DNA of 64,000 nt, taken from positions 124,001-188,000 of the forward strand of contig CBDCYP010000002.1 of NCBI GenBank assembly GCA_965224235.1, given 5' to 3'. Source of the stretch: G958295935 sp965224235 (GTDB lineage Bacteria > Chloroflexota > Dehalococcoidia > Lucifugimonadales > Lucifugimonadaceae). The position numbers and the translations under genes were made by a program. The number at the start of each line of letters is the position of its first letter. Within the stretch, counting starts at the first letter, position 1. The notes under the pieces were generated by a model, which was given only the letters and a program-made list of their open reading frames with translations, was not told the DNA's origin and made no database searches. Positions 26,565 through 34,972 of this stretch are shown one piece after another.

Positions 26565-27108
26565 GGCAACCGCGGGAGGACGCCCGGTCGCGGTTCGCGG
26601 CGTTTCGGCTAGTCTCCCGCTGTGGAATGTCGTCGTCAATGCAAAGGGCGTTTTGCGTTGGGCGGCTGCGAATGTTTCATCCGTTGCCGGCGCCCTGCTG
26701 TTGGCCTGAACGCCTATTAAGAACGTTACTACGAGAATGAAGCTGAGCCTTAGAAGTTTCATCCTGATCAGTGGACCCTCTTTACCGTCAGGATCGGCCC
26801 TTGTCACAGCCGCAGAGTTCAACGCGTAACCGGTAAGGACGGCACAAGGTCGAGCCTTTTCAATTACGCGGAGGTGCCTTGTATATCTGGCCCCATTTGC
26901 GGCTGTGACCCCTCGGTATTTGCGGGCTAAAGGACGGCTTGTCAAGTCCGCACGCACGCAGGTAACATGAGTTGGCAGGCCAGAAGGGAATCCGTAATGC
27001 CTATTGGCGCTTATGGTGGTGGTGTTAGTCATCGGGATTTTAAATTGATTGCATTAACGGTTGTGTTCGCAGTTGCTGTGAGCGAAGCCGAATAAACAGG
27101 AGTATCCA
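26565..27108. other. Intergenic region, no confident gene
   Basis: No gene is supported here. On the minus strand an open frame from 26762 begins MKLLRLSFILVVTFLIGV, which looks like a signal peptide. It then runs antisense through the MoaD gene without recognisable domains, so I do not call it. Composition becomes more AT-rich from about 26990, towards the HicBA pair. Confidence 0.5.
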
Positions 27109-27369
27109 ATGCTTAGAAAAAGAATTATACAGGTTGAAGTGAAAGCGGAACCTCAACCGGAAGGTGGTTTTACTATTACATGCCCGTCTTTACCATGTCT
27201 GATAACAGAAGGCGATACTCTAGACGAGGCGGTGTCCAACGTCCCTGATGCAGTAATAGCGGCCTTGGAACTCTACGAAGATCAGCAGGTACCTCTTCCC
27301 GACGGCATATTCATAGAGGCGCCTGACAAGACCGTTACTGTGCAAACGACAACATTGGTACCTGCATGA
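27109..27369 (+). CDS. hicB: HicB-like antitoxin
   Basis: The protein has 86 residues with the partial RNase H fold of HicB: QVEVKAEPQPEGGFTITCPSLP, then ITEGDTLDEAVSNVPDAVIAALE. The G.TL.EA..N..dAi...le motif is diagnostic. No clear DNA-binding C-terminal domain is visible, so this is the short type. It precedes the HicA toxin by 24 bp, the antitoxin-first order. GGAG stands 8 bases before the ATG (CAGGAGTATCCA). The pair is more AT-rich than its neighbours and abuts an insertion-sequence remnant, which suggests acquisition. Confidence 0.85.
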   Translation: MLRKRIIQVEVKAEPQPEGGFTITCPSLPCLITEGDTLDEAVSNVPDAVIAALELYEDQQVPLPDGIFIEAPDKTVTVQTTTLVPA

Positions 27370-27393
27370 CATTACTGAGAGGTGAATAGTTGA

Positions 27394-27582
27394 ATGAACT
27401 ACCGCGAGATAGCTACACATCTAAAAGAACTGGGGTGTAGAGAGGTCCCTCGTAGGGTAGAAGGCCCACATAGAAAATGGGTAAACAACGACACTGGTAA
27501 GGCGACGATTCCAAATCATCAACACCGCGACTTGAAAACCGGAACCGTACGAGGCATGATCCGACGACTAGGCTTGGACTAG
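27394..27582 (+). CDS. hicA: HicA-like mRNA interferase toxin
   Basis: The protein has 62 residues with the HicA double-stranded-RNA-binding-like fold: MNYREIATHLKELGCREV, a catalytic His in VEGPHRKWVNN (usually GSHH.w), a TIPNHQHRDLKTGTV strand-turn, and RGMIRRLGL. It would cleave mRNA when not held by HicB. The conserved His is present, so the toxin looks intact. AGAGGTG precedes the ATG. Confidence 0.85.
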   Translation: MNYREIATHLKELGCREVPRRVEGPHRKWVNNDTGKATIPNHQHRDLKTGTVRGMIRRLGLD

Positions 27583-27612
27583 GATCAGTTCAATAACCGC
27601 TAAGAGTCTGGC

Positions 27613-28322
27613 TTACGCCACGAGATCTTTGTACTCGGCATGATCGACCTCGAGCGGCCGGATCAACGTGTCTCGGAATAGCCAGGAGTTGTCACGGTTA
27701 TTGAACCTCCACTCCAGCTCCAGCTTGTCCAGGCAGGCGTCAAGGCGCTTGACGGAGACGTGGTGGTATGCGCCTAGGATCGACCGCTTCAGGAGACTCC
27801 AAACGTTCTCGATGCTGTAGGTGCGAACGTTGCCCCGTACCCGTTCTTCGGCGGAGTGGTTGACCGTCTCGTGGCTGGCGCCCTGGTTGGCAATCCCGTC
27901 GTATGGCGCCCAATATTCAGTGAAGTATGCGACCGTTACATCTGCTGTCACCTCGTTGATGAAGTTGTGAGGTGTTTGGCGATCTCTGGCCTGCACGACC
28001 TTGAACACGATCTTCCCGCCGCGTTCTACTGCTCCGCCGACGGCAGTCTTGTTCCTTTTGTAGCCCTTGCCTCTGACCTTTCCACCGACAAATGTTTCGT
28101 CGGTCTCCACGAGGCCATTGAGTGGAACCGGGCATGCATCCTCCATCGCAGCTCGTATACGATGGCAGAGACACCATGCGGTCTGGTAGGCGACACGCAA
28201 CGTTCTCTTGAGTCGCGGCGCCGAAAACCCAATTTGGATTCCGTCATCAGGTAGACGGCAGGGGACCGCTTTTTGAGCGGCAGGTGGGGATCACGGAGCA
28301 TGAAAATTGTCAGCATCCTCAT
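27613..28322 (-). pseudogene. IS1595-type (ISXO2-like) transposase, truncated and frameshifted
   Basis: The main frame (27613-28200) reads the DDE domain: VETDETFVGGKVRGKGYKRN, VVERGGKI-like core, a WAPYDGIANQG.SHETVNHS block and IENVWSLLKRSILGAYHHVS ending WRFNNR. Upstream, another frame carries LRDPHLPLKKRSPAVYLMTE and then FSAPRLKRTLRVAYQTAWCL, so a one-base shift near 28233 splits the gene. The N-terminal zinc ribbon of the family is missing. The coding similarity begins exactly where the 128-bp MITE copy starts (28321), so the two are physically joined. No full-length insertion sequence with both ends was found. Confidence 0.75.
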
Positions 28323-28448
28323 GCCAAGTTGTCATGATTCGGCCATGGCCACCATCGGTTGGGCGTTCCGGGGCGGGGACAGGCTGAGTTTGAAAACCAC
28401 CCCTACAAGAATGGTAGTTCGTGGCGCAACCAAAACGAATTGGTATTA
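28321..28448. mobile_element. MITE-like element (copy 2)
   Basis: The right end AAAACGAATTGGTATTA (28432-28448) matches the right end of copy 1 (2359-2375). The interior GTTCCGGGGCGGGGACAGG and the ACCACCCCTACAAG block align with copy 1, and the degenerate left end TGCCAAGTTGTCATGATTCGG corresponds to TACCAATTCGTTTTGATCAGG. Total length is about 128 bp against 130 bp for copy 1. It abuts the truncated IS1595-type transposase. Confidence 0.6.
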
Positions 28449-28631
28449 CTTCGCGGTGGGGTTTTTGAGTTTACCTCTGGAGGATCTCGAAAGTCCGGTA
28501 CCCAGTTTCGAGAGAAGTTCAGGACGGGCAACGGATGCTGCGCAGGCCACCAACGGACGGTTTTACAAACGTCTCATTTTGGCGTGACCGCAGCGGTCAA
28601 GCTCGCGTTGTCGGCAATTAAGGGTACGTAG

Positions 28632-29264
28632 TTGGTCGCGATTCCAGAAGAATCACCAATCAAACTCATTGAGGACGGCCTTGTCCTTTCGGCAGAGGCA
28701 AAGATGCTCGTGGCGAAGGGTGTGAGGTCGATCCTGGAGGCGGTGGGTGACGAAATCGACACCCACGGTACCGCTGACACTCCGCAGCGCGTCGCCCGGA
28801 TGTACGACGAGCTGCTTTCCGGCTACACGATCGACCCGAGACAGTTGCTTAACGGCGCGCTGTTCGACGTGGAGTACGACGAGATGGTGGTTGTGGCGGA
28901 CATCGACTTCTACAGCCTGTGCGAACACCACCTCCTGCCGTTCTACGGTAAGGCTCACGTGGGATACCTGCCTTATAAGAAGGTCGTGGGCCTGTCGAAG
29001 ATCCCTCGGTTAGTGAACATGTTCGCCCGCAGACTCCAGGTGCAGGAGCGGATGACTCATCAGATTGCGACGTTTATGGACGATCTGATCAGCCCAAGGG
29101 GAGTGGGCGTAGTTGTCGAAGGGACGCATCTGTGCACGGCGATGAGGGGTGTGCGCAAGGCGGGGGCCAAAATGGTGACCAGCGCGGTCAAGGGGGTTTT
29201 CCGGACCAACTCTTCGACACGCGAGGAGTTCATGGCACATGTGCGCCATCGCGGCTCCGTCTGA
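28632..29264 (+). CDS. folE: GTP cyclohydrolase I
   Basis: The product has 210 residues. It converts GTP to dihydroneopterin triphosphate, the first step of folate or pterin synthesis. Zinc ligands are Cys97 and His100 (SLCEHHLLPFYGKAHVGY) and Cys168 (THLCTAMRGVRK). The GTP-binding DTPQRVARMYDELLSGY and the LSKIPRLVNMFARRLQVQER pocket are complete. The frame opens at a TTG at 28632 with no ATG before the conserved region. It heads a folE-SDR-folB run: the next gene starts 21 bp later. Confidence 0.95.
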   Translation: MVAIPEESPIKLIEDGLVLSAEAKMLVAKGVRSILEAVGDEIDTHGTADTPQRVARMYDELLSGYTIDPRQLLNGALFDVEYDEMVVVADIDFYSLCEHHLLPFYGKAHVGYLPYKKVVGLSKIPRLVNMFARRLQVQERMTHQIATFMDDLISPRGVGVVVEGTHLCTAMRGVRKAGAKMVTSAVKGVFRTNSSTREEFMAHVRHRGSV

Positions 29265-29285
29265 CCGGGTAAATTGGCGGCAGCC

Positions 29286-30017
29286 ATGAATCCGAACGGA
29301 TTGACAGCCCTCGTGACGGGATCAGGGCATAGAGTGGGCCGCGCCCTGGCTCTGGCGTTGATGGAGGCAGGGGCGAACGTGGCCGTTCATTACAACTCCT
29401 CCGGCGAAGCAGCAGCTGAAACCGTTGCCGCGCTCAGTATGGCCGGAGGCCGCGCCGAGGCGTTTCAGGCGGACTTCACCGACGCCGCGGAGGTAGACAG
29501 CCTGTACGCGGCGGTCGACGCACAGATGGGTCCTGTTCAGATACTTGCGAACAATGCGGCCCGATATGAAAAGGGCGAACTGTCCTCCTCTTCGGTCGAA
29601 GAGTGGGAACGTTGCATGGCGGTCAACGTCCGCGCTCCGTACCTGCTCGCCAAGGCCATGGCGAACTCGCTGCCGGATGGATTGACCGGCAAAATCGTTA
29701 ATATCGGGGATTCACGTACCGTCCGGCGGGAGAGATTTATTTATGGCGTCAGCAAAGCCGCGCTCAGCGGGTTGACGGAGTCGCTGGCCGAGTCCCTGGC
29801 GCCGGCAATTCAGGTGAACGAGATCGCCCTGGGCTCCGTGCTTCAACCCGTGGACACGCCGCGGGGCGCCCACCCGCAGATGGACCGATTTGACTATGGG
29901 CCGATCAGGCGCATGGGCACGCTGAACGAGGTTACGCATACCCTGATGTGGCTCATAGAGAACGACTACGTGACGGGCGAAACCGTACACGTGGACGGCG
30001 GCCGCAGCATCCGGTAG
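29286..30017 (+). CDS. SDR oxidoreductase, probable pteridine/dihydrofolate reductase
   Basis: The product has 243 residues counted from the ATG at 29286. The Rossmann motif is TGSGHRVGRAL, the family's NNAARYEKG stands in place of NNAG, and the catalytic residues are Ser in IGDSRT and Tyr-x-x-x-Lys in YGVSKAAL. The RVGR turn and HYNSS segment suit an NADPH enzyme of the PTR1/FolM type. It sits between folE and folB, so I infer reduction of a dihydropterin or dihydrofolate, replacing or supplementing classical DHFR. A general SDR of other specificity cannot be excluded. Confidence 0.8.
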   Translation: MNPNGLTALVTGSGHRVGRALALALMEAGANVAVHYNSSGEAAAETVAALSMAGGRAEAFQADFTDAAEVDSLYAAVDAQMGPVQILANNAARYEKGELSSSSVEEWERCMAVNVRAPYLLAKAMANSLPDGLTGKIVNIGDSRTVRRERFIYGVSKAALSGLTESLAESLAPAIQVNEIALGSVLQPVDTPRGAHPQMDRFDYGPIRRMGTLNEVTHTLMWLIENDYVTGETVHVDGGRSIR

Positions 30018-30043
30018 GCCGAGTCCGGAGCGGGAATTGACAG

Positions 30044-30409
30044 TTGGCTGACCAAGTCAAGATATTAGGCCTGCGGGCGAACTGCATCATCGGTGTCGAC
30101 GAGAGTGAACGCCGCACGCCGCAGACGGTTGAGATCGGGATCGTTCTGGACGTCGATCTGGCGGCGGCGGGAGAGAGTGACGATATCGCCGACTCCGTGG
30201 ACTATCGGAGTCTTGCGGAGGCAGTGGTCGACGCCGCGGAGTCTTCATCTTACCGGTTGATCGAGGCGCTTGCCACGCGGGTCGCCGATATCTGTCTTGC
30301 TGTGAGCAAGGTGGAGACCGTAGAGGTTTCGATCAGGAAGCCCGGCGCGTTACGGATAGCGGACTCAGCGGCGGTGACAATCCGGCGAACGCTGCCGACG
30401 GAGAAGTGA
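30044..30409 (+). CDS. folB: Dihydroneopterin aldolase
   Basis: The product has 121 residues of T-fold. VKILGLRANCIIGVDESERRTPQ matches the L.L.g.r...iGv...Er..pQ motif (GVDESER in place of G...wER). The catalytic-region SYRLIEALATRVADI and the C-terminal VEVSIRKPGA with the active-site Lys are present. It cleaves dihydroneopterin to hydroxymethyl-dihydropterin. The start is a TTG at 30044; no ATG is available before the conserved front. It is the third gene of the pterin unit; folK and folP are not in the window. Confidence 0.9.
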   Translation: MADQVKILGLRANCIIGVDESERRTPQTVEIGIVLDVDLAAAGESDDIADSVDYRSLAEAVVDAAESSSYRLIEALATRVADICLAVSKVETVEVSIRKPGALRIADSAAVTIRRTLPTEK

Positions 30410-30508
30410 GTGTTTGGGGTAGACAGCCGCGCTTGCCTGATCAGGTGAACGCTAGCATGGGAATGAGAGGGGCCGTAGATGTTGTTTGAAGGGGGAATAT
30501 ATGCCGAT

Positions 30509-30715
30509 CTAGCCGACAAGCCTTTCAACCAGCGCTGCAATGGAAGAAGCTGCGACTATCGAGCCGACCATCAAACCGACCATCCACTTAATCAGGCGGG
30601 TTTCAAGATTGGCGAGATCGGCCCTGGTCGCGAACCGATCTGCGAAGTCGTCAAGCCGCTTATCGAAGCCATCCAGCCTGGTCTCGATCCGACCCAACCG
30701 CTCTTCCACTGACAT
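30509..30715 (-). CDS. Small coiled-coil protein with C-terminal membrane anchor
   Basis: The protein has 68 residues counted from the ATG at 30715. It begins MSVEERLGRIETRLDGFDKR, continues a heptad-like helix with RFATRADLANLETRLIKW, and ends in a TM helix MVGLMVGSIVAASSIAALVER. This layout resembles small phage XhlA-like or DUF1640-like proteins, but similarity is only in form. It lies on the opposite strand between folB and larA. Its function is unknown. Confidence 0.6.
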   Translation of the reverse strand: MSVEERLGRIETRLDGFDKRLDDFADRFATRADLANLETRLIKWMVGLMVGSIVAASSIAALVERLVG

Positions 30716-30792
30716 GGTAGCCGAGGTCAACTCAGTGTTTCGCTTGTTTCAGTATCTCTCAAAAGCAAGTATACATTCATGAGCATATTCGA

Positions 30793-32061
30793 TTGAAGAT
30801 CAAACTTGACTACGGCGATGGCGGCATGTCCGTCGATCTGCCGGACAGCGTCACCACGGTAATTCAACCGCAGCCTCGGCCAGGGTTATCCAACCCCCAC
30901 GCGGCGCTCATGCACGCGCTGAGGAATCCCGTGGGGGTCCCGCGGTTGCGAGACGCGGTGACAAAAGGGGCGACGGTGGCCATTTCGGTGTGCGACATCA
31001 CCCGAGCCCAACCGCGGCCGCAGATGCTCCGAGCCATTCTGGAAGAGATGCCGGATGTCAGGCCGGAGGACGTCACGGTCTTTGTCGCCACCGGTACGCA
31101 CCGCGGCAACACCGCCGAGGAGGTCGAGGCGATGCTCGGCCCCGACCTCGCAAGCGAGTTGCGCGTCGTGATGCACGATGCCCGTGATACCGAATCGCTG
31201 ATCCGGCGGGAAGACACGTCGACCGGAGTGCCAGTGTTGCTCAATCGTGAGTGGGTCGAGGCAGAATTCAGGATAACCACGGGGTTCGTGGAGCCCCACT
31301 TCTTCGCCGGATTCAGTGGCGGCGCCAAAATGGTGGCGCCCGGGCTGGCCGGGCTCGAAACGGTTATGGTCCTCCACGACGCAAAGCGCATCGGCCATCC
31401 TCTGGCTACGTGGGGCGTCATGAGCGGCAACCCGGTGCAGGATGACGTGCGGGAGATCGCACGGCTCACGGGCGTCGATTTTGCCGTCGACGTGACGCTG
31501 AACAGGGACCAGCAGATTACGGGCGCGTTCGCAGGAAATCTATCACTTGAGCACACCGCGGCATGCGAAGCAGCGAGGCGCGACGCCATGCAGCCGGTTG
31601 GAGCGCCGTTCGACATCGTGCTAACGACGAATTCCGGCTACCCGCTTGACCAGAATCTTTATCAGTCGGTGAAGGGAATTTCCGCCGCGGCGGAAGTGGT
31701 CAAGCCCGGCGGCCGCATAATCTGTGTCGCCGAGTGCCGGGACGGGCTGCCCGACCATGGCTCGTACGCCGATATACTTGCCGAGAGGGGCTCGCCCGGC
31801 GAGTTGCTTGAAATGATCAAATCACCCGGTTACTCGACGCCTGATCAATGGCAGGTGCAGATTCAGGCGCAGATACAGATGAGGGCGAGTGTCTCCGTAG
31901 TTGCCGGTTGCCTTGACCCTGAGCAGATAAGGGCGGCGCATTTCGAACCGGTTGAAGACGCCGGCGAGGCCGTCCTGCAAGCGCTGGCGGCCTCCGGTCC
32001 GGGCTCGACCCTGTGCGTGCTCCCGCAGGGCCCCCAAACGATCCCCTACATCGCCCGCTAG
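30793..32061 (+). CDS. larA: LarA family nickel-pincer racemase/epimerase
   Basis: The product has 422 residues. It matches the lactate racemase family: ATGTHRGNTAEE (His103), GFVEPHFFAGFSGGAKM (His169 and Lys179, the Lys that binds the nicotinic-acid-derived cofactor) and VMVLHDAKRIGHP (His195). These correspond in spacing to His108, His174, Lys184 and His200 of the studied enzyme. It would racemise or epimerise a 2-hydroxy acid. The larB, larC and larE cofactor genes are not in the window. The start is a TTG at 30793; no in-frame ATG precedes the family's N-terminal strand. Substrate is uncertain because LarA homologues vary. Confidence 0.9.
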   Translation: MKIKLDYGDGGMSVDLPDSVTTVIQPQPRPGLSNPHAALMHALRNPVGVPRLRDAVTKGATVAISVCDITRAQPRPQMLRAILEEMPDVRPEDVTVFVATGTHRGNTAEEVEAMLGPDLASELRVVMHDARDTESLIRREDTSTGVPVLLNREWVEAEFRITTGFVEPHFFAGFSGGAKMVAPGLAGLETVMVLHDAKRIGHPLATWGVMSGNPVQDDVREIARLTGVDFAVDVTLNRDQQITGAFAGNLSLEHTAACEAARRDAMQPVGAPFDIVLTTNSGYPLDQNLYQSVKGISAAAEVVKPGGRIICVAECRDGLPDHGSYADILAERGSPGELLEMIKSPGYSTPDQWQVQIQAQIQMRASVSVVAGCLDPEQIRAAHFEPVEDAGEAVLQALAASGPGSTLCVLPQGPQTIPYIAR

Positions 32062-32178
32062 AGGCGATGGAACGCCTGCGACTGCCGCTCGATCGGCGTT
32101 GTGTACAGTCTCATCAGTATTGAGCAGTTATTTGGCCCATTGGCTTGGACGGAAGGCAAGACTCTGCGGAGGTAGATC

Positions 32179-32720
32179 GTGAGTAATGGTTTAAGTGGAC
32201 GATTATAGGCTGCGGCGGGTTATTGGGACTCTTGGTCGTGGTCGTCGTGTTGATAGTCTTATTTCTGTGGCCCGCTAGTGTGGGCGCTGTGTAGTACGTG
32301 GTCTTGGAAGCGGAAAGAGGTCCAATGGGAAGCGAATCCGATATCTCCTACGTTCCCGACGGCAAAGAGAGAACGAATCCTGTGTCCCCGGGCTACTCGA
32401 TCACGCACAATGATTTGAAGATAACGATCCTGGAATTGTTCTACATCGCAGACGAGGGCTGTTTGTTTGCCACCCTTGAAGAACATCACAGGTGGTCAAG
32501 GGTAAACCTGCGGATCAAAGCGGTTGGGGATTCCAACCAAACCTACAGGTACAACACCAAACATTTCCGGTTGAAGGGCGACAGGGGTGTCATCTATTAC
32601 GACTGGGTATTGGCCCCTGAAGGTGACATGGCTTCAGGTGAACTCTTCGGAGGCGAAACATTGCAGACCAGTATCATCCGCCAGGTCCATAAAGATGACA
32701 CCAACATGGTACTTATCTAA
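32179..32720 (+). pseudogene. Membrane-anchored DUF4352-like protein, broken by one frameshift and one TAG
   Basis: A strong ribosome site (GGAGGTAGATC) precedes GTG at 32179, but that frame stops after nine codons. One base shifted, the sequence reads FKWTIIGCGGLLGLL and a TM helix up to about 32291, then meets an in-frame TAG at 32292-32294. The same frame then continues as YVVLEAERGPMG and the extracellular DUF4352-type domain (SITHNDLKITILELFY, a DFYD-like strand set) to 32720. Repairing one deleted base near 32190 and the TAG gives a normal single-pass protein of about 180 residues. The downstream part alone has a GTG at 32298 but would lack its anchor. Confidence 0.7.
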
Positions 32721-32932
32721 TCACCTGCCTTTGCGGGGTCTCGTTACCTGGCTCTTGAGTCCGGTTCGTAGGGGCCAAAGCGCCCCACAATCCGACGACA
32801 AGCGCAACATCGCCGGTCTATTGAGTCGCGGCCTGCGGTGCGAGCCAGGGCGGGCGAGGATGTAGCCATTGCTCGAATGGCGAGCCGGTGGCTCGTCTGA
32901 CTGCAACGGCTGCACGGATAGGAAAGATAATA

Positions 32933-33688
32933 ATGCCCGAATCGAGAGAGCCATCGGACGGCGCTGAGATTCTTTCGTACTACGAGAGATTTGATAAACA
33001 AATCGGCTAGCGAAGGGCAGTGGGCTCCTCGAGTTCACCCGCATGCAGGAGCTAATACAGCGATTCCTCCCTTCACCACCCGGAGTGGTACTTGACGTCG
33101 GAGGCGGCCCGGGTAGGTATTCGTGTTGGCTGGCCGATAATGGCTATGAAGTCAACCTCATCGACCCCGTAGAGAAGCACGTGAAGCAGGCACGAGAGGC
33201 TTCCGAATCGCAACCCCATCACCCTTTGGCAAAAGCGTGACCCAGGGTGATGCCCGCTCCCGCTATCACGCCAATGGGAGTGCGGATGTTGTGCTTCTGA
33301 TGGGTCCCCTTTACCACCTGACCGACAGAGATCACCGGCTGTCAGCACTGCGTGAGGCACACAGGGTACTGAAGCCCGGCGGCTGGCTAGTCGCCAAGGC
33401 GTTCAACCGGTTCGCTTCATTGCTGGACGGTCTTAACAAGGGCTTCATCGATGACCCAACTTCGTTTCTATACTGCGTCGCGATCTCGAGGTGGGACAGC
33501 GCCGTGGTCATCCGGGTGCGTTCGGTTATTTCACAACGGCGTTCTCCCATCGGCCGGAAGAGCTTGAAGCCGAGATACTTGAGGCGGGATTCTACCAACG
33601 GGGTCTTTACTTGGTGAAGGGACCAGCAGGACTCGCCACAGACCTCGACCGGCGCATGTCAGATCCTGTGAAGAGAGCTCAGCTATGA
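32933..33688 (+). pseudogene. SAM-dependent methyltransferase broken by three frameshifts
   Basis: The pieces are, in order, ILSYYERFDKQ from the ATG at 32933 (GGAAAG precedes it), then NRLAKGSGLLEFTRMQELIQ and VVLDVGGGPGRYSCWLADNG (motif I), then TQGDAR and DVVLLMGPLYHLTDRDHRLS with LREAHRVLKPGGWLVA, then DLEVGQRRGHPGAFGYFTTA and FSHRPEELEAEILEAGF. They lie in different frames with breaks near 33001, 33232 and 33470. Joined, they give a class I methyltransferase truncated at a TGA at 33686. Each lesion is a single-base change, so a recent ancestor was functional. Confidence 0.75.
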
Positions 33689-33707
33689 ACTTCGGAATTG
33701 CCTAGTT

Positions 33708-34169
33708 TAAGACCTTGCAGGGTTCCTCAACCGCGAGTTGGACTTCTACCTGAAGCACGAGGTGCTGAACCTGGACAACCTGGCTGTTGCCGGGCAGGAC
33801 ATGGCCGAAGGCTGGTTCCCGCAGATGCGTCTGACCATGGCGGTGGGCAGTAGAATCATCGAACTCCTGGCCCAAATCGAGGATTTCCAGAAGATGCTCT
33901 GGGATAAGCGGAAGTTCGTCACCGAGACCCAGTACTGCATTACCCTTGGCAGCATCGATTCTGCGTTCTACCCCGAAATCACCGCCAGCGAGGAACAGTG
34001 GGACGAGTGGCGGGATTTGTCCGGTGTTGACGGCAGCGTCCAGAGCGAAGCCTTCTTGCGAGCGCAGCCCGCGCTGGCGCTGGACACCAAGCACTTTGCC
34101 ACGGGATTCGTTGATCGCCTACTCGCGTCCTTTGACGACTTGGAGAGGGTTGCCGATGCGCCACCTTGA
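33708..34169 (+). pseudogene. Internal fragment of a type III/Mod-like DNA methyltransferase
   Basis: The frame reads LDFYLKHEVLNLDNL, then RIIELLAQIEDFQKMLWDKR and FVTETQYCITL, then FYPEITASEEQWDEW and LALDTKHFATGFVDRLLASF. This series stands immediately before the SAM and DPPY motifs in type III Mod-like enzymes. The catalytic motifs themselves are absent because the frame ends VADAPP-stop at 34167-34169, and the N-terminus is lost too. It is a non-functional piece of a restriction-modification locus. Confidence 0.7.
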
Positions 34170-34497
34170 TTGTAGCGTAGAAGAAATTGGAATCATGTAG
34201 GCTGAGACCGAGACCGGTTGAGGACGGAGTCGGTAGATCGCAGGATACGTACATCTGTGTCGCATTGGCCTGATCCAGGTCCGCCATCGCTCTGGCGGTA
34301 GTCTCCTCTTCTCAGGCAGCGAGAAAACGCGCAAATTTAGACGGACAGATTGCGTCGACGAATCTCACACGGACATGGAATCACCTCAGGCTGGAGTTTG
34401 CGGAGAGGGAGTTAGCCACGTTGTCACCTGTCCCAAGTTATCCAAACTCGAGTTTCTAGGATAGCGCCAGTTCTCAGAAATGGTTAAGCATTCGACG
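34170..34497. other. Non-coding stretch in the decay zone
   Basis: I see no gene or recognisable remnant here. Stops occur often in all frames. It lies between the Mod fragment and the lipoprotein pseudogene. Confidence 0.5.
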
Positions 34498-34972
34498 TTA
34501 AGTTAGCCAGCCTGCATCGTACAGTTGTAAGGTGGTCTCCTGGTCCAAAGCGCCTATGACAGCAAATATGGCGTTTATCGCAGCGTTGACCTCATCGTCC
34601 TGACGGGGCAGGCTTTCGTCATAGAGCTCGCTCGCATCTTGCCTCCGGTAGAAGTCAATGTGTGCCTTTACTGCGGCAATCGAGTCGCTGTGCTAGCCTT
34701 TCAATTCCCTAGGCGGAGTCATGTCTTTGAGGGCGTCTAAAAACCTGGCGCCCGACTGCACCGCCTCACCCCATGTCTTCGGATCATCCTAATATCCTTC
34801 GTTCATGTCGCTTAATTCCCCACAATAGGCCGCATACTTGTACTCCGTAAGGTCAGATCTGCCGCTGCTGTCCCGGGCTACGGTTGATGTAGGGAGAGTC
34901 TCCACCTCCGCAAGCTACGGCTATCAGTACGGTCAGCACGGTGACAGAGCCGGCCAATACCAGTCGCAACAT
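34498..34972 (-). pseudogene. Secreted lipoprotein broken by one frameshift and two TAG codons
   Basis: The ATG at 34972, with GAAAGAGGCGAA before it, opens MLRLVLAGSVTVLTVLIAVA and a lipobox AVAC, followed by GGGDSPYINRSPGQQRQI and a TGA at 34853-34855. One base shifted, the frame continues LTEYKYAAYCGELSDMNEGY-TAG-DDPKTWGEAVQSGARFLDAL...ELKG-TAG-HSDSIAAVKAHIDFYRRQD to a TAA at 34498-34500. The W-G-E-A followed by a TPP.EL motif is one I recall from small lipoproteins of SAR202-type genomes. Three lesions in 475 bp make it a pseudogene. Confidence 0.65.

Noticed and set aside
26316..26762. Signal-peptide-like minus-strand frame starting MKLLRLSFILVV
   Set aside because: It runs antisense through the whole MoaD gene without any domain; chance hydrophobicity is more likely.
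32292..34800. Pyrrolysine-type readthrough of TAG
   Set aside because: The same genes also carry frameshifts, and TAG ends intact genes here (for example at 680-682 and 5720-5722), so decay is the simpler reading; kept only as a check.
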